A stretch of DNA of 14,131 bases from JARFUG01 sp050485365 (GTDB lineage Bacteria; Desulfobacterota; Desulfuromonadia; Desulfuromonadales; JACZKF01). Of the stretch, positions 1 through 7,120 are shown in pieces; position 1 is the stretch's first letter; each line of letters opens with the position of its first letter. The notes under the pieces are model-generated. The model saw only the letters and a program-made list of their open reading frames with translations. It was not told the origin of the DNA and ran no database searches. Position numbers and translations under genes: made by a program. The stretch lies in assembly GCA_050485365.1 (NCBI GenBank), contig JBJHBH010000087.1:1-14131 (forward strand). The letters are read 5' to 3'.

Positions 1-1
1 G

Positions 2-640
2 CGCACCCCTCCCCCAGCGACCCGCCCTGCGGGACGCTCGGTGGGGGCGCTTTCCGAATCGACGGACAAGGTCATCGCCATCGGCGCCTCCACCGGAGGG
101 ACCGAGGCGATCAAGCAAGTCATCACCGAATTCAGCCCTGCCATGCCGGGGGTCGTGATCGTGCAGCACATGCCGGCCGGATTCACCCGCATGTTCTCCG
201 ATCGCCTCAATCAGCTGTGCGCCATGGAGGTGAAGGAGGCGGCCAGCGGCGATCGCGTCATGCCCGGTCGGGTTCTCGTCGCCCCGGGGGGGATGCACAT
301 GCGCGTCATCCGCTCGGGCGGCACGTATCAGGTCGTGTGCGAGTCGGGCGCCCCGGTGAGCGGCCACTGCCCCTCGGTCGACGTGCTCATGCACTCGGTG
401 GCCCAGAACGTCGGCCCCAACGCCCTCGGCGTCATGCTCACCGGCATGGGATCGGACGGCGCCGCCGGGATGCTCGCCATGCGGCAGGCCGGCGCCCGCA
501 ACATCGCTCAGGACGAGGCGACCTCCGTCGTCTTCGGCATGCCGAAGGTCGCCTTCGAGAAAGGGGGCGCCGAGCGCCTCGTCCCTCTGCACGACATCCC
601 TGCGGCTCTCGGCCGCCTTCTGTCGGAGCGGGCCGCATGA
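2..640 (+). CDS. cheB: CheB protein-glutamate methylesterase/deamidase, C-terminal catalytic part (5' partial)
   Basis: Removes methyl groups from, and deamidates, glutamyl/glutaminyl sites on chemoreceptors, opposing CheR at the inner membrane. The reading frame is open to the left edge; visible residues begin with a Pro/Ala-rich linker, and the catalytic domain starts near position 70. The catalytic triad of the family is visible: Ser in GASTGGT (about 92-112), His in VQHMP (about 161-175), Asp in GMGSDGA (about 443-463). The N-terminal receiver domain and true start lie outside the window; an internal GTG at 41 is open but would begin inside the linker. The stop overlaps the cheD start (ATGA). 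Identification is firm. A receiver-less stand-alone methylesterase is possible but less likely, given the typical interdomain linker. Confidence 0.96.
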   Translation, partial: RTPPPATRPAGRSVGALSESTDKVIAIGASTGGTEAIKQVITEFSPAMPGVVIVQHMPAGFTRMFSDRLNQLCAMEVKEAASGDRVMPGRVLVAPGGMHMRVIRSGGTYQVVCESGAPVSGHCPSVDVLMHSVAQNVGPNALGVMLTGMGSDGAAGMLAMRQAGARNIAQDEATSVVFGMPKVAFEKGGAERLVPLHDIPAALGRLLSERAA

Positions 641-1125
641 GCCAGATCGTCCTTGGGATCGGCGATCTCGGCGCCTCCAACACGCCCGGGGGGCTCATCA
701 AGACCTTCGCCCTCGGTTCGTGCGTCGGCGTCGTCATGCTCGATCCCAAGAGCCGCACCGTCGGCATGGCCCACGTCGCCCTGCCCGAATCGCGGATCAA
801 CCCCCAGAAGATGCGCGAGCGTCCCGGCTACTTCGCCGACACCGCCATCCCCTTGCTGCTCAAGGAGATGGCCCGACTGGGAGCTCCGTCCAACGGCCGC
901 GGCGTCCTCGTCAAGCTCGCCGGCGGCGCTTCCATCATGGACCCGAACGAAACCTTCAACATCGGCAAACGCAACGTGCTCGCCATTAAAAAAGCCCTCT
1001 GGGCTCACGGTATGGGGGCCATGGTCGAAGATGTCGGCGGGAACCACAGCCGCACCCTGTCGGTCTCGGTCAATACCGGGGAGATCATCGTCAGCTGTCC
1101 CGGACGCGGGCAATGGACTCTGTGA
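637..1125 (+). CDS. cheD: CheD chemoreceptor glutamine deamidase
   Basis: Deamidates specific glutamines on methyl-accepting chemotaxis proteins; in organisms with CheC, CheD also binds CheC, linking receptor modification to CheY-P level. The protein is 162 residues, normal for the family. The Thr/Cys/His active site known from T. maritima CheD (T21, C27, H44) appears with identical spacing: T23 and C29 in TFALGSCVG, H46 in GMAHVALP. The ATG at 637 overlaps the cheB stop by 4 bp, implying translational coupling. CheC/CheX-family genes further down the operon make CheC-type control of this enzyme plausible (inference). Confidence 0.96.
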   Translation: MSQIVLGIGDLGASNTPGGLIKTFALGSCVGVVMLDPKSRTVGMAHVALPESRINPQKMRERPGYFADTAIPLLLKEMARLGAPSNGRGVLVKLAGGASIMDPNETFNIGKRNVLAIKKALWAHGMGAMVEDVGGNHSRTLSVSVNTGEIIVSCPGRGQWTL

Positions 1126-1132
1126 GGAATCA

Positions 1133-2014
1133 ATGAACCGAAGCGTCGACGCCACCGCCGTTCAGCAGGCGATCGAGAACGCCCCCCTGCTCAGCGCCAA
1201 CGCCCATCTGCTGCTGCAGATCACCTCCAACCCCGACCACGACCTGGACGAGGTCATCCGCATCATTCGCTACGACGCGGCTCTGACGGCACGGGTCCTT
1301 CAGGTCGTCAACTCCGCCGCCTTCGGCCTGATCAAGCCGATGGAATCGCTCGACCGGGCGGTCTCGTATCTGGGCGAGAGGATGGTCCTCAGCATCGTGC
1401 TCTCCGACAACATCGACAAGCTCTTCCAGAAGCCTCTCACCGGATATGAGGGGGAGGCCGGCGCGCTATGGCGCCACAATCTCTTCACCGCCATCGCCGC
1501 CCGGGAGATCGCCCGCAAGGCGCGCCACGACTTCGGCATCGATTTGGCCTTCACGGCCGGTCTTCTTCACGACATCGGCAAGGCGCTGATCTCCGACTTC
1601 CTCAGCGGCACCGCCGAGGAGATCGTTACCGAGATCTCCCACAACCGTGCGTCTGACTATCTGAAGGCCGAGCAGCAGAGAATCGGCTTCGATCATGCCG
1701 AAATCGGCTCTTTGCTCGCAAAGCACTGGAAGCTGCCCGAATCGCTGTGCGCCGCCATCGCCCACCATCACGAGCCGTCGCGGGCCGAGCCGCAGTGGCG
1801 CCCCGTGGTCTATGCCGTGCATCTGGGGGATATTCTGGCCATGATGGGGGGGTGCGGCACCGGCAGCGACGAGATGCAATACCACCTCGATCAGAACTAC
1901 ACCGAATATTTCGATTTCAACAGCCAGGATCTCTCAGCTATCCTGCTCGAAGCGGACGAGGCCTTCCGCAGGGCCGAAGCCTCCTTGCGAGGCGGCGAGG
2001 AGATGACCTCATGA
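1133..2014 (+). CDS. HDOD domain protein (HD-related output domain)
   Basis: A 293-residue single-domain HDOD protein. HDOD domains are HD-superfamily helical folds found in bacterial signalling operons; most have no proven enzymatic activity. The first half carries the HDOD signature (YDAALTARVLQVVNSAAFG, about 47-65). The second half, unusually complete, keeps HD-superfamily residues: H115 in WRHN, H146-D147 in LLHDIGK, H188 in FDHAEIG and a His triplet at 211-213. Start: the ATG at 1133 follows GAGGAA at 1125-1129, 7 bp after the cheD stop; the longer open frame upstream lies inside cheD and is rejected. The stop overlaps the next gene (ATGA at 2011). Its place between cheD and cheY suggests a role in the chemotaxis circuit, but substrate and partner are unknown. 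Confidence 0.93.
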   Translation: MNRSVDATAVQQAIENAPLLSANAHLLLQITSNPDHDLDEVIRIIRYDAALTARVLQVVNSAAFGLIKPMESLDRAVSYLGERMVLSIVLSDNIDKLFQKPLTGYEGEAGALWRHNLFTAIAAREIARKARHDFGIDLAFTAGLLHDIGKALISDFLSGTAEEIVTEISHNRASDYLKAEQQRIGFDHAEIGSLLAKHWKLPESLCAAIAHHHEPSRAEPQWRPVVYAVHLGDILAMMGGCGTGSDEMQYHLDQNYTEYFDFNSQDLSAILLEADEAFRRAEASLRGGEEMTS

Positions 2015-2394
2015 AAAGAATCGTGATCGCGGACGACTCCATGACGGCGCGCATGTTCATCCGGCGATGTCTGGAGATCATCGGATTCTCCGACGCGACC
2101 ATCGTCGAGTCGGAGAACGGCCGCGAAGCTCTGGCGCGCATCAAGGAAGAGCCGACCGATCTGCTCATCACCGACCTGAACATGCCCGTCATGGACGGCG
2201 AGGTGCTGCTGCGCTGGATCAAGGCCAACCCTCGCCTCTCCGAGCTGCCGGTGCTGATCATCACCAGCGCAGGCAACCCGGCCCGAGAGGCGCAGTTGCT
2301 GTCGATGGGCGCCATCGGCGTCATCAACAAACCGGTCTCTCCGGCGCTGCTTCAGAGAAAACTGCACGACTGGATGGAGAAAAAGGAGCCGTGA
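2011..2394 (+). CDS. cheY: CheY-like single-domain response regulator (first copy)
   Basis: Stand-alone receiver of 127 residues with no output domain, expected to accept phosphate from a CheA-type kinase and act by protein binding. All receiver landmarks are present: acidic pair D8-D9, phosphoacceptor D55 in TDLNMPVMDG, T85, and K107 in NKPV. The start overlaps the HDOD stop (ATGA), and the stop overlaps the next start (TGATG at 2392-2396). It differs from the second CheY at 2883 outside the core residues, so the two are not a recent duplication. A flagellar-motor or other target cannot be decided from sequence. No cheA is in the window. Confidence 0.94.
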   Translation: MKRIVIADDSMTARMFIRRCLEIIGFSDATIVESENGREALARIKEEPTDLLITDLNMPVMDGEVLLRWIKANPRLSELPVLIITSAGNPAREAQLLSMGAIGVINKPVSPALLQRKLHDWMEKKEP

Positions 2395-2858
2395 TGGAGA
2401 AGAATCTCGACCAGATCGTCGTCGCCGCCGTCTCGGAGACTCTGGAGAACATGGCATTCATGGAAGTGGTGCACGACGAAAGCCTCGAGGCCGAAGCCGC
2501 CGACGAGACGCTGACCGCGGGCCTCCTCTCCCACGAGCCGGTGCCGGGAGAGCTGCGTCTGACCATGCCCCACTCGCTCCTGGCGAAAGTGGCCGAGGCC
2601 GCCTACGCCCTGCCCGCCGAATCGCTCGAAGAACAGATCCTCAAGGATCTGCTCGCCGAGTTGCTCAACACCGTCTCGGGCCGTTTTCTCACCCTGCTGC
2701 TGCCGCCCGACCAGAATTACCGCCTGGGGTTGCCCGAGATCGACGGCGAAAGCGCTCTGTTGCCCGAAGCCGCCGAGCGCTCGTGGCACTTTCGAATGGA
2801 CGGCGAACCCTTTACATTGAAGATTCGGGGCGAAGCCCTCGTGCTCCCCCGAGGATGA
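2394..2858 (+). CDS. CheX-like protein (putative CheY-P phosphatase), divergent member
   Basis: A 154-residue acidic protein with the overall pattern of CheX/CheC-family phosphatases, which speed loss of phosphate from CheY-P through a Glu-x-x-Asn motif. That motif is visible in DLLAELLNTVSG, with E89, N92 and G96. The N-terminal helix (ETLENMAFMEV, 15-25) also fits. It is clearly more divergent than the two CheX genes at 3273 and 3749 and lacks their MLGMEAN-type and FSVADGEF-type segments. The ATG at 2394 shares one base with the preceding cheY stop, so translation is probably coupled; this suggests the two proteins form a pair. A non-catalytic CheX-fold binding protein is the main alternative. 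Confidence 0.8.
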   Translation: MEKNLDQIVVAAVSETLENMAFMEVVHDESLEAEAADETLTAGLLSHEPVPGELRLTMPHSLLAKVAEAAYALPAESLEEQILKDLLAELLNTVSGRFLTLLLPPDQNYRLGLPEIDGESALLPEAAERSWHFRMDGEPFTLKIRGEALVLPRG

Positions 2859-2882
2859 CCACCACATTTCAGGAGGAAAGAC

Positions 2883-3251
2883 ATGTCCAGCGTTTTGATC
2901 ATCGATGATTCCAATACCATGCGCAAAATCGTGACCCGTTCGCTTCGCCAGGCGGGGTACGAGTTCGACAAGATCCTTGAGGCCGGCGACGGTCAGGAGG
3001 CCCTCCAGGTCCTGGCGGGGGAAAAGGTCGACCTGATCCTGAGCGACATCAACATGCCCAACATGGACGGAGTCGAATTTCTGCGCCAGAAAAACGCCGA
3101 CGACTCCCTCAAGGCGATCCCCGTCGTCATGATCACCACCGAATCGGGCTCCGAGATCCTGCAGGAGGCCCTCTCCCTCGGCGCCGCCGGCAGCATCAAG
3201 AAACCGTTTACCGCCGATCAGGTCCAGGCCGTCCTCGGCAACGTCATCTGA
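2883..3251 (+). CDS. cheY: CheY-like single-domain response regulator (second copy)
   Basis: Receiver of 122 residues with a complete active site: D8-D9, phosphoacceptor D55 in SDINMPNMDG, T85 followed by Thr-Glu, and K107 in KKPF. The sequence resembles classical chemotaxis CheY more than the first copy does (IIDDSNTMRKIV at the N-terminus). The start is an ATG with a strong AGGAGG at 2871-2876, six bases upstream, so this gene is probably translated well on its own. It lies 24 bp after the divergent CheX-like gene and 21 bp before two CheX paralogues, its probable phosphatase partners. Confidence 0.96.
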   Translation: MSSVLIIDDSNTMRKIVTRSLRQAGYEFDKILEAGDGQEALQVLAGEKVDLILSDINMPNMDGVEFLRQKNADDSLKAIPVVMITTESGSEILQEALSLGAAGSIKKPFTADQVQAVLGNVI

Positions 3252-3261
3252 TTCACTTTCT

Positions 3262-3267
3262 AGGAGG
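3262..3267 (+). promoter_or_regulatory. Ribosome binding site fixing a GTG start
   Basis: AGGAGG at 3262-3267 lies five bases before the GTG at 3273, and that frame gives a full CheX protein. The ATG at 3268, overlapping the same site, is in another frame and too close to the site to be used. Confidence 0.85.
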
Positions 3268-3272
3268 ATGCA

Positions 3273-3734
3273 GTGGATCTGAAGGCCACGCTGACAAAGG
3301 CGACGCAGGAAATTTTCGAGACGATGCTCGGGATGGAGGCGAACGCCGGGGAGCCCCTGTCGGGGCGCATCAACAGCTTCAAGGATTCGGTGACCGGCAC
3401 CATCGGACTCGCCGGTCCGTACCAGGGGATGCTCGCCATTCACATCCCCGAGGCGGTCGCCAAGGCGATCACCAGCGCTTTTTTGTGCATGGAGGTCGAA
3501 GAGATCGACGAAGACGTCAAGGACGCCCTCGGCGAGTTGGCCAACATGCTCGGCGGAAGCGTCAAGTCGGGGCTGGGTGAAGAGGGGCGCGAGATCAAGC
3601 TCTCGATCCCCTCGGCCATCTGCGGAGCGCAGTACACCATCGACTGCTTCTCCCAGGGTGAGGGGGTCGTTTTGCCCTTCTCGGTAGCCGACGGCGAGTT
3701 CCTCGTCGAATGCCAGTTGCAAAAGCAGGGCTGA
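3273..3734 (+). CDS. cheX: CheX chemotaxis phosphatase (tandem copy 1)
   Basis: A 153-residue CheX-family protein predicted to dephosphorylate CheY-P in the cytoplasm. The Glu-x-x-Asn active motif is in DALGELANMLGG, with E88 and N91. The N-terminal segment TMLGMEANAGEP (17-28) and the closing strands VVLPFSVADGEF (132-143) fit CheX. T. maritima CheX, about the same size, is a homodimer; that is likely here. The start is GTG (see the site at 3262). The protein aligns end to end with the next gene, with E88, N91 and total length identical, so the pair arose by tandem duplication. The stop lies 14 bp before the next start. Confidence 0.92.
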   Translation: MDLKATLTKATQEIFETMLGMEANAGEPLSGRINSFKDSVTGTIGLAGPYQGMLAIHIPEAVAKAITSAFLCMEVEEIDEDVKDALGELANMLGGSVKSGLGEEGREIKLSIPSAICGAQYTIDCFSQGEGVVLPFSVADGEFLVECQLQKQG

Positions 3735-3736
3735 GC

Positions 3737-3743
3737 GGAGGAA
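3737..3743 (+). promoter_or_regulatory. Ribosome binding site fixing the start of tandem CheX copy 2
   Basis: GGAGGAA at 3737-3743 is five bases before the GTG at 3749. An in-frame ATG at 3710 lies inside the preceding gene, without a comparable site. With the GTG the protein is 153 residues, the same length as its paralogue, so the GTG is preferred. Confidence 0.8.
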
Positions 3744-3748
3744 GACAC

Positions 3749-4210
3749 GTGTATGCTTCGGACAAGATAATCGCCGCCACCTGCGAAGTTTTCGCCATGA
3801 TGGTCGGCATGGAGCCGACGGCCGGCGAGCCGCGCATCGAGCGGCTCAAATCGTTCAACGACAGCGTCAGCGGCATGCTCGGGCTCTCCGGAGACTTTCG
3901 CGCCATGGTGGCCGTGCACTGCCCTTCGGCCCTCGCCATGCACATCGCCGGGGAGATGCTCGGCATGGAGATCACCGAAGTCGACGCCGATGTGCGCGAC
4001 GCCTTCGGCGAGATCACCAACATGGTGGCCGGCGGGCTGAAAACCGCATTCGCCGCTGACGGACAGAGCGTCGATCTGTCGGTTCCGACCACCGTGGCCG
4101 GTTCGGCCTACAACCTCAATTGCCTATCCCGGGCCGAGTGTGTTATAGTCCCCTTCACATTCCCCGAGGGGGAAATTCTGGTCGAATTCAAGTATCTCGC
4201 CAACACATAA
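3749..4210 (+). CDS. cheX: CheX chemotaxis phosphatase (tandem copy 2)
   Basis: A 153-residue paralogue of the preceding gene, aligning without evident gaps: MVGMEPTAGEP against MLGMEANAGEP, DAFGEITNMVAGG against DALGELANMLGGS, with catalytic-type E88 and N91 at identical positions. Predicted to hydrolyse the acyl phosphate of CheY-P. The copies have diverged considerably, so the duplication is old and both look intact and retained, perhaps acting on different CheYs or forming a heterodimer (inference). The GTG start is chosen from the site at 3737-3743. The next gene begins 15 bp after the stop. Confidence 0.92.
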   Translation: MYASDKIIAATCEVFAMMVGMEPTAGEPRIERLKSFNDSVSGMLGLSGDFRAMVAVHCPSALAMHIAGEMLGMEITEVDADVRDAFGEITNMVAGGLKTAFAADGQSVDLSVPTTVAGSAYNLNCLSRAECVIVPFTFPEGEILVEFKYLANT

Positions 4211-4225
4211 CCGTAGCCGCACGGG

Positions 4226-5440
4226 ATGAAGAGACAAGCCCTCGTCAAAACAATTCTGGAATCGGTCGGGGGTAAGATCCAGACGGAGGTGGGGAGCCTT
4301 CTCGGCTGCCCCGTCGCCGTCGGTGCGCCCGCCATTTCGACCGTCACCAAGGAAGAGTTCTTCTCCCTGTCCCTAAAAAAAGTGGTCATGACCCATCTGG
4401 CCGCCGACGGGGACACCGAGGGGAAGGGCTATCTCTTCGCCCAGATCAAGGATGCCATCCTGCTGGGGGGAACGCTCATCATGCTCCCCCCTTCGGAGCT
4501 CGAGGAGCGCATCGTCAAGGAGGAGCTCTCCGAAGAGGATACCGACGCCTTCGGCGAGATCGGCAACATCATCGCCGGCGTTCTGACCACCACCTTCGAC
4601 GAATACTTCCCCGACAAGCTGCGATTCGTCAAAAAGGAGGTGGAGTCGGTCGTTCCGAGCAAGGTCAAGATCGAATCCCCCTCCCCCATCCCCGACGGCT
4701 CCTACTGCTTCGCCTCCTATTCTCTCAACATGGATGGCGAGGCGCTCTCACCGCTGCAGTTTCTCTTCCCCTGCGAGCTTCTCGGGCTCACCCCCGCCGC
4801 TCAACCTGCGGCGACGCCCTCCCCCCAACCCGAGGCGCCCGTCGCGCAGCAACCCGTCGCCGCGGCCGCCGCACCGCCGACTGCGGCACAGAGCGTCGAG
4901 GCCGCGGCGCCGAAACCGGCCGGAGCCAACCAGGCCGCCGGCCTCGCCGAGGCCTTCGCCCCGGCGAAAGGGTCGGCAGGCGACGGACAGTTCGTCGAAG
5001 CCTCTCCCCTGACGGAGGCGCAGCGCGTTGCTTCGGCGCCCGTCGAAGGGGACAGCGCGGCGGAATCCGGCGAACCGGCGGTCCTCGTCCTCACCGAAGA
5101 TCCTTCCGAAGGGGGATCGTTTGCCGAAGTGCTGCAGTCCAAGGGGTATCAGGTTCGAAAGCTCGCCCTGAAGGACGATGTGCGCGGAGTTCTGGCAACG
5201 GACCGCTTCAAGGGGGTCTTTTTGGTGATGCGGGAGGTGAGCGAGCAGGGATTCGCGGCCGTGATCCGGGTCAAGTCCGCCGGAGGCTATCCTCTCCCCC
5301 TCATCGCCGCAGGCCCCAGATGGACCCGCAAAACCGTTCTGCAGGCGGTCAAATACGGCGTCTGCGACATCGTCATGACGCCCGCAACGCCTCAGGAGAT
5401 CGGCGAAAAGGTCGATCTGCACATGCGCAAGGCGAGCTAA
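4226..5440 (+). CDS. CheC/CheX-like domain fused through an Ala/Pro-rich linker to a pseudo-receiver
   Basis: A 404-residue protein in three parts. Residues 1-188 resemble CheC/CheX/FliY-type domains: a segment TEVGSLLGCPVAVG (20-33) and a CheC-like DAFGEIGNIIAG (107-118) with E111 and N114 of the Glu-x-x-Asn phosphatase motif. Residues 189-282 form a low-complexity linker rich in Ala, Pro and Gln. Residues 284-400 have the alternating pattern of a receiver, but the chemistry is lost: the acidic region reads VLTEDP, the phosphoacceptor strand reads VFLVMREVS without Asp, and the Lys position reads MTPA. So it probably binds rather than accepts phosphate. The ATG at 4226 has no clear ribosome site; it is kept because the N-terminal helix is well formed from there. 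Last gene of the operon, ending 4 bp from the convergent regulator. Confidence 0.85.
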   Translation: MKRQALVKTILESVGGKIQTEVGSLLGCPVAVGAPAISTVTKEEFFSLSLKKVVMTHLAADGDTEGKGYLFAQIKDAILLGGTLIMLPPSELEERIVKEELSEEDTDAFGEIGNIIAGVLTTTFDEYFPDKLRFVKKEVESVVPSKVKIESPSPIPDGSYCFASYSLNMDGEALSPLQFLFPCELLGLTPAAQPAATPSPQPEAPVAQQPVAAAAAPPTAAQSVEAAAPKPAGANQAAGLAEAFAPAKGSAGDGQFVEASPLTEAQRVASAPVEGDSAAESGEPAVLVLTEDPSEGGSFAEVLQSKGYQVRKLALKDDVRGVLATDRFKGVFLVMREVSEQGFAAVIRVKSAGGYPLPLIAAGPRWTRKTVLQAVKYGVCDIVMTPATPQEIGEKVDLHMRKAS

Positions 5441-5444
5441 GGCC

Positions 5445-6851
5445 TTACGCCCCTTCCTGAATCCCCTTCTTCTTGATCTTTTCGAGCAGGGTCGTCCGTT
5501 TCAGATTGAGCAGGCGGGCGGCTTCCTTCTTGTTGCCGTTGGTGGCCGAGAGGGCGCGCAGGATGAGCTGATCCTCGAAGTCGCTGACCAGATTGTTGAA
5601 ATCGACACCGTCCCCGTTCCAGACTTCCTTCCTTTCTGGGACGAGCGTGCTGGGCAGCGGCTCCGCATCGGCCATATGGGCGCGGTATTTGGGGGGGAGG
5701 TCGGGCAGGTCGATCCGGCATCCGCCGTGGAGGATGCACATGCGCTGGATGAGATTTTCGAGCTCGCGCACGTTGCCGGGCCATGTATAGCGACAAAGGG
5801 CCTGGAGCGCCTGAGGGGTGAACCCCTCGATGGGAGAGCGCTTGTTGCGGTTGAAGACCTGCGTGAATTTTTCCACGAGCGGCTCGATGTCTTCGGGGCG
5901 CTCGCGCAGCGGCGGAATCGCCACCGGGATGACGCTCAGGCGGTAGTAGAGGTCTTCGCGGAACGTCCCCGCAGCCACCGCCTCTTCGAGATTTCGATGG
6001 GTGGCCGCGATGATTCGCACATTCACCGACACCGGCTTCACCCCGCCGACCGGCTCGAACTCCTTCTCCTGAATCACGCGAAGGAGCTTGGCCTGCAGGG
6101 ACGGCTTCATGTCGCCGATTTCATCGAGGAAGAGGGTACCGCCGTCGGCGTACTGGATGCGCCCCATCTTGGATTGCCCCGCTCCGGTAAAGGCGCCCTT
6201 GAGATACCCGAAGAGCTCGCTCTCCAGAAGATCTTCGGGGATCGCGGCACAGTTGACCGGAACGAGGTTCTTGGCGTTGCGGGCGCTGAGTCGGTGAATC
6301 GCGCGGGCGACGAGTTCCTTGCCGGTGCCGCTCTCTCCCTGGATCAGCACTGTGCTCTGATCGTCCTCCGCCACTCTCTCGATGATGGAGAAGAGCTGCC
6401 GCATGGCGGGGGATCTCCCCAGAATGCCGTGAAAGCCGTCGTCCTTGCGGATTTTTTGTGAGAAATCCTGGCGAAGCGAGGTAAGGTCGTGGTAGCGTAG
6501 CGCCCGCGCAGCGCTGATCACCACTTCGTTGATGTCGTAGGGGGTATGCACGTAGGCGAGAGCCCCTTTGCGCAGAACGTCCAGAGCGAGGTCGCGGTGC
6601 CCTTCGGGGACGCCCACCATGGTGGCGATACCGGGGTGGGATTGGTGGAGGGCGCCGACCAGATCGAGCCCCCCTTTTTCAGGCAAAAAGAGATCGGTGA
6701 GAAGAAGACTGACCTCCTGGCGCTCCAGAATCTGCGAGGCCTCCTCGATGCTGCCGGCCTCGAGGACGACGCAGCCGATCTCCCGCCGCAGCCCGGCGGC
6801 GAGGATCTCCCGCTCGCGCTGATTCCTCTCGACCAGAAGGATGCTGCGCAT
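5445..6851 (-). CDS. Sigma-54-dependent response regulator (NtrC family) with atypical receiver
   Basis: Activates sigma-54 promoters by ATP-driven remodelling of the closed complex. With the ATG at 6851 it has 468 residues: receiver 1-120, AAA+ 140-385, Fis-type helix-turn-helix 425-463. Walker A is GESGTGKE (172-179), the sigma-54 contact loop is GAFTGA (219-224), and Walker B ends in D243-E244; an arginine-rich PPLRERPEDI segment is also present. The AAA+ part therefore looks fully active. The receiver keeps phosphoacceptor D53, but the acidic pair is reduced to E8-R9, the Thr position is G80 and the Lys position is T103. The start is uncertain: GTG at 6863 and GTG at 6950 (with AAGGAG) are in frame. 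Its position beside the chemotaxis operon suggests motility or surface-related targets, but none are visible. Confidence 0.93.
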   Translation of the reverse strand: MRSILLVERNQREREILAAGLRREIGCVVLEAGSIEEASQILERQEVSLLLTDLFLPEKGGLDLVGALHQSHPGIATMVGVPEGHRDLALDVLRKGALAYVHTPYDINEVVISAARALRYHDLTSLRQDFSQKIRKDDGFHGILGRSPAMRQLFSIIERVAEDDQSTVLIQGESGTGKELVARAIHRLSARNAKNLVPVNCAAIPEDLLESELFGYLKGAFTGAGQSKMGRIQYADGGTLFLDEIGDMKPSLQAKLLRVIQEKEFEPVGGVKPVSVNVRIIAATHRNLEEAVAAGTFREDLYYRLSVIPVAIPPLRERPEDIEPLVEKFTQVFNRNKRSPIEGFTPQALQALCRYTWPGNVRELENLIQRMCILHGGCRIDLPDLPPKYRAHMADAEPLPSTLVPERKEVWNGDGVDFNNLVSDFEDQLILRALSATNGNKKEAARLLNLKRTTLLEKIKKKGIQEGA

Positions 6852-7090
6852 CGTGTTCTTCACCCCTTCCTTTGTATCGCCGGACCGCGCCCCTTGCCTG
6901 TCGGGGCAAAAGACGGAGACGGCCATTTCATCGCTCAGCGCATCTGCCACGCGGCTCTCTCCTTGAGGCCAGTCCATTTGGTGCATGCCGCCGATTCGGA
7001 AAAATCGCGAGGTGTGCCATGCGAGAACAGCATCCGCTCCCCGGGCGCCGAAGGCGATGGGAGATGAACGCTGGCAGAATACCGAGGGAA

Positions 7091-7119
7091 AATATAGAAT
7101 TTGAGACAAGAGGAGTCAA
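7091..7119 (-). promoter_or_regulatory. Sigma-70-type promoter for the sigma-54 regulator
   Basis: On the minus strand, TTGACT (7114-7119) and TATATT (7091-7096) are separated by 17 bases, close to the housekeeping consensus. The start of transcription would be near 7083. Two TTAACTG repeats lie just upstream of the -35. Confidence 0.65.
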
Positions 7120-7120
7120 C

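Noticed and set aside
217..636. Upstream extension of the cheD frame into cheB
   Set aside because: The translation is Arg-rich shadow sequence; the CheD family starts at the ATG at 637.
3268..3270. ATG within the ribosome site before cheX copy 1
   Set aside because: Out of frame with the CheX protein and only one base from AGGAGG.
2352..3722. Open frame of 456 codons on the minus strand
   Set aside because: It lies antisense to four well-supported signalling genes and its translation has no recognisable domain. Long antisense frames are expected in GC-rich coding DNA.
6852..7109. ATG at 7109 as the start of the sigma-54 regulator
   Set aside because: It lies upstream of the predicted transcription start and within the promoter spacer, and the added residues match no domain.
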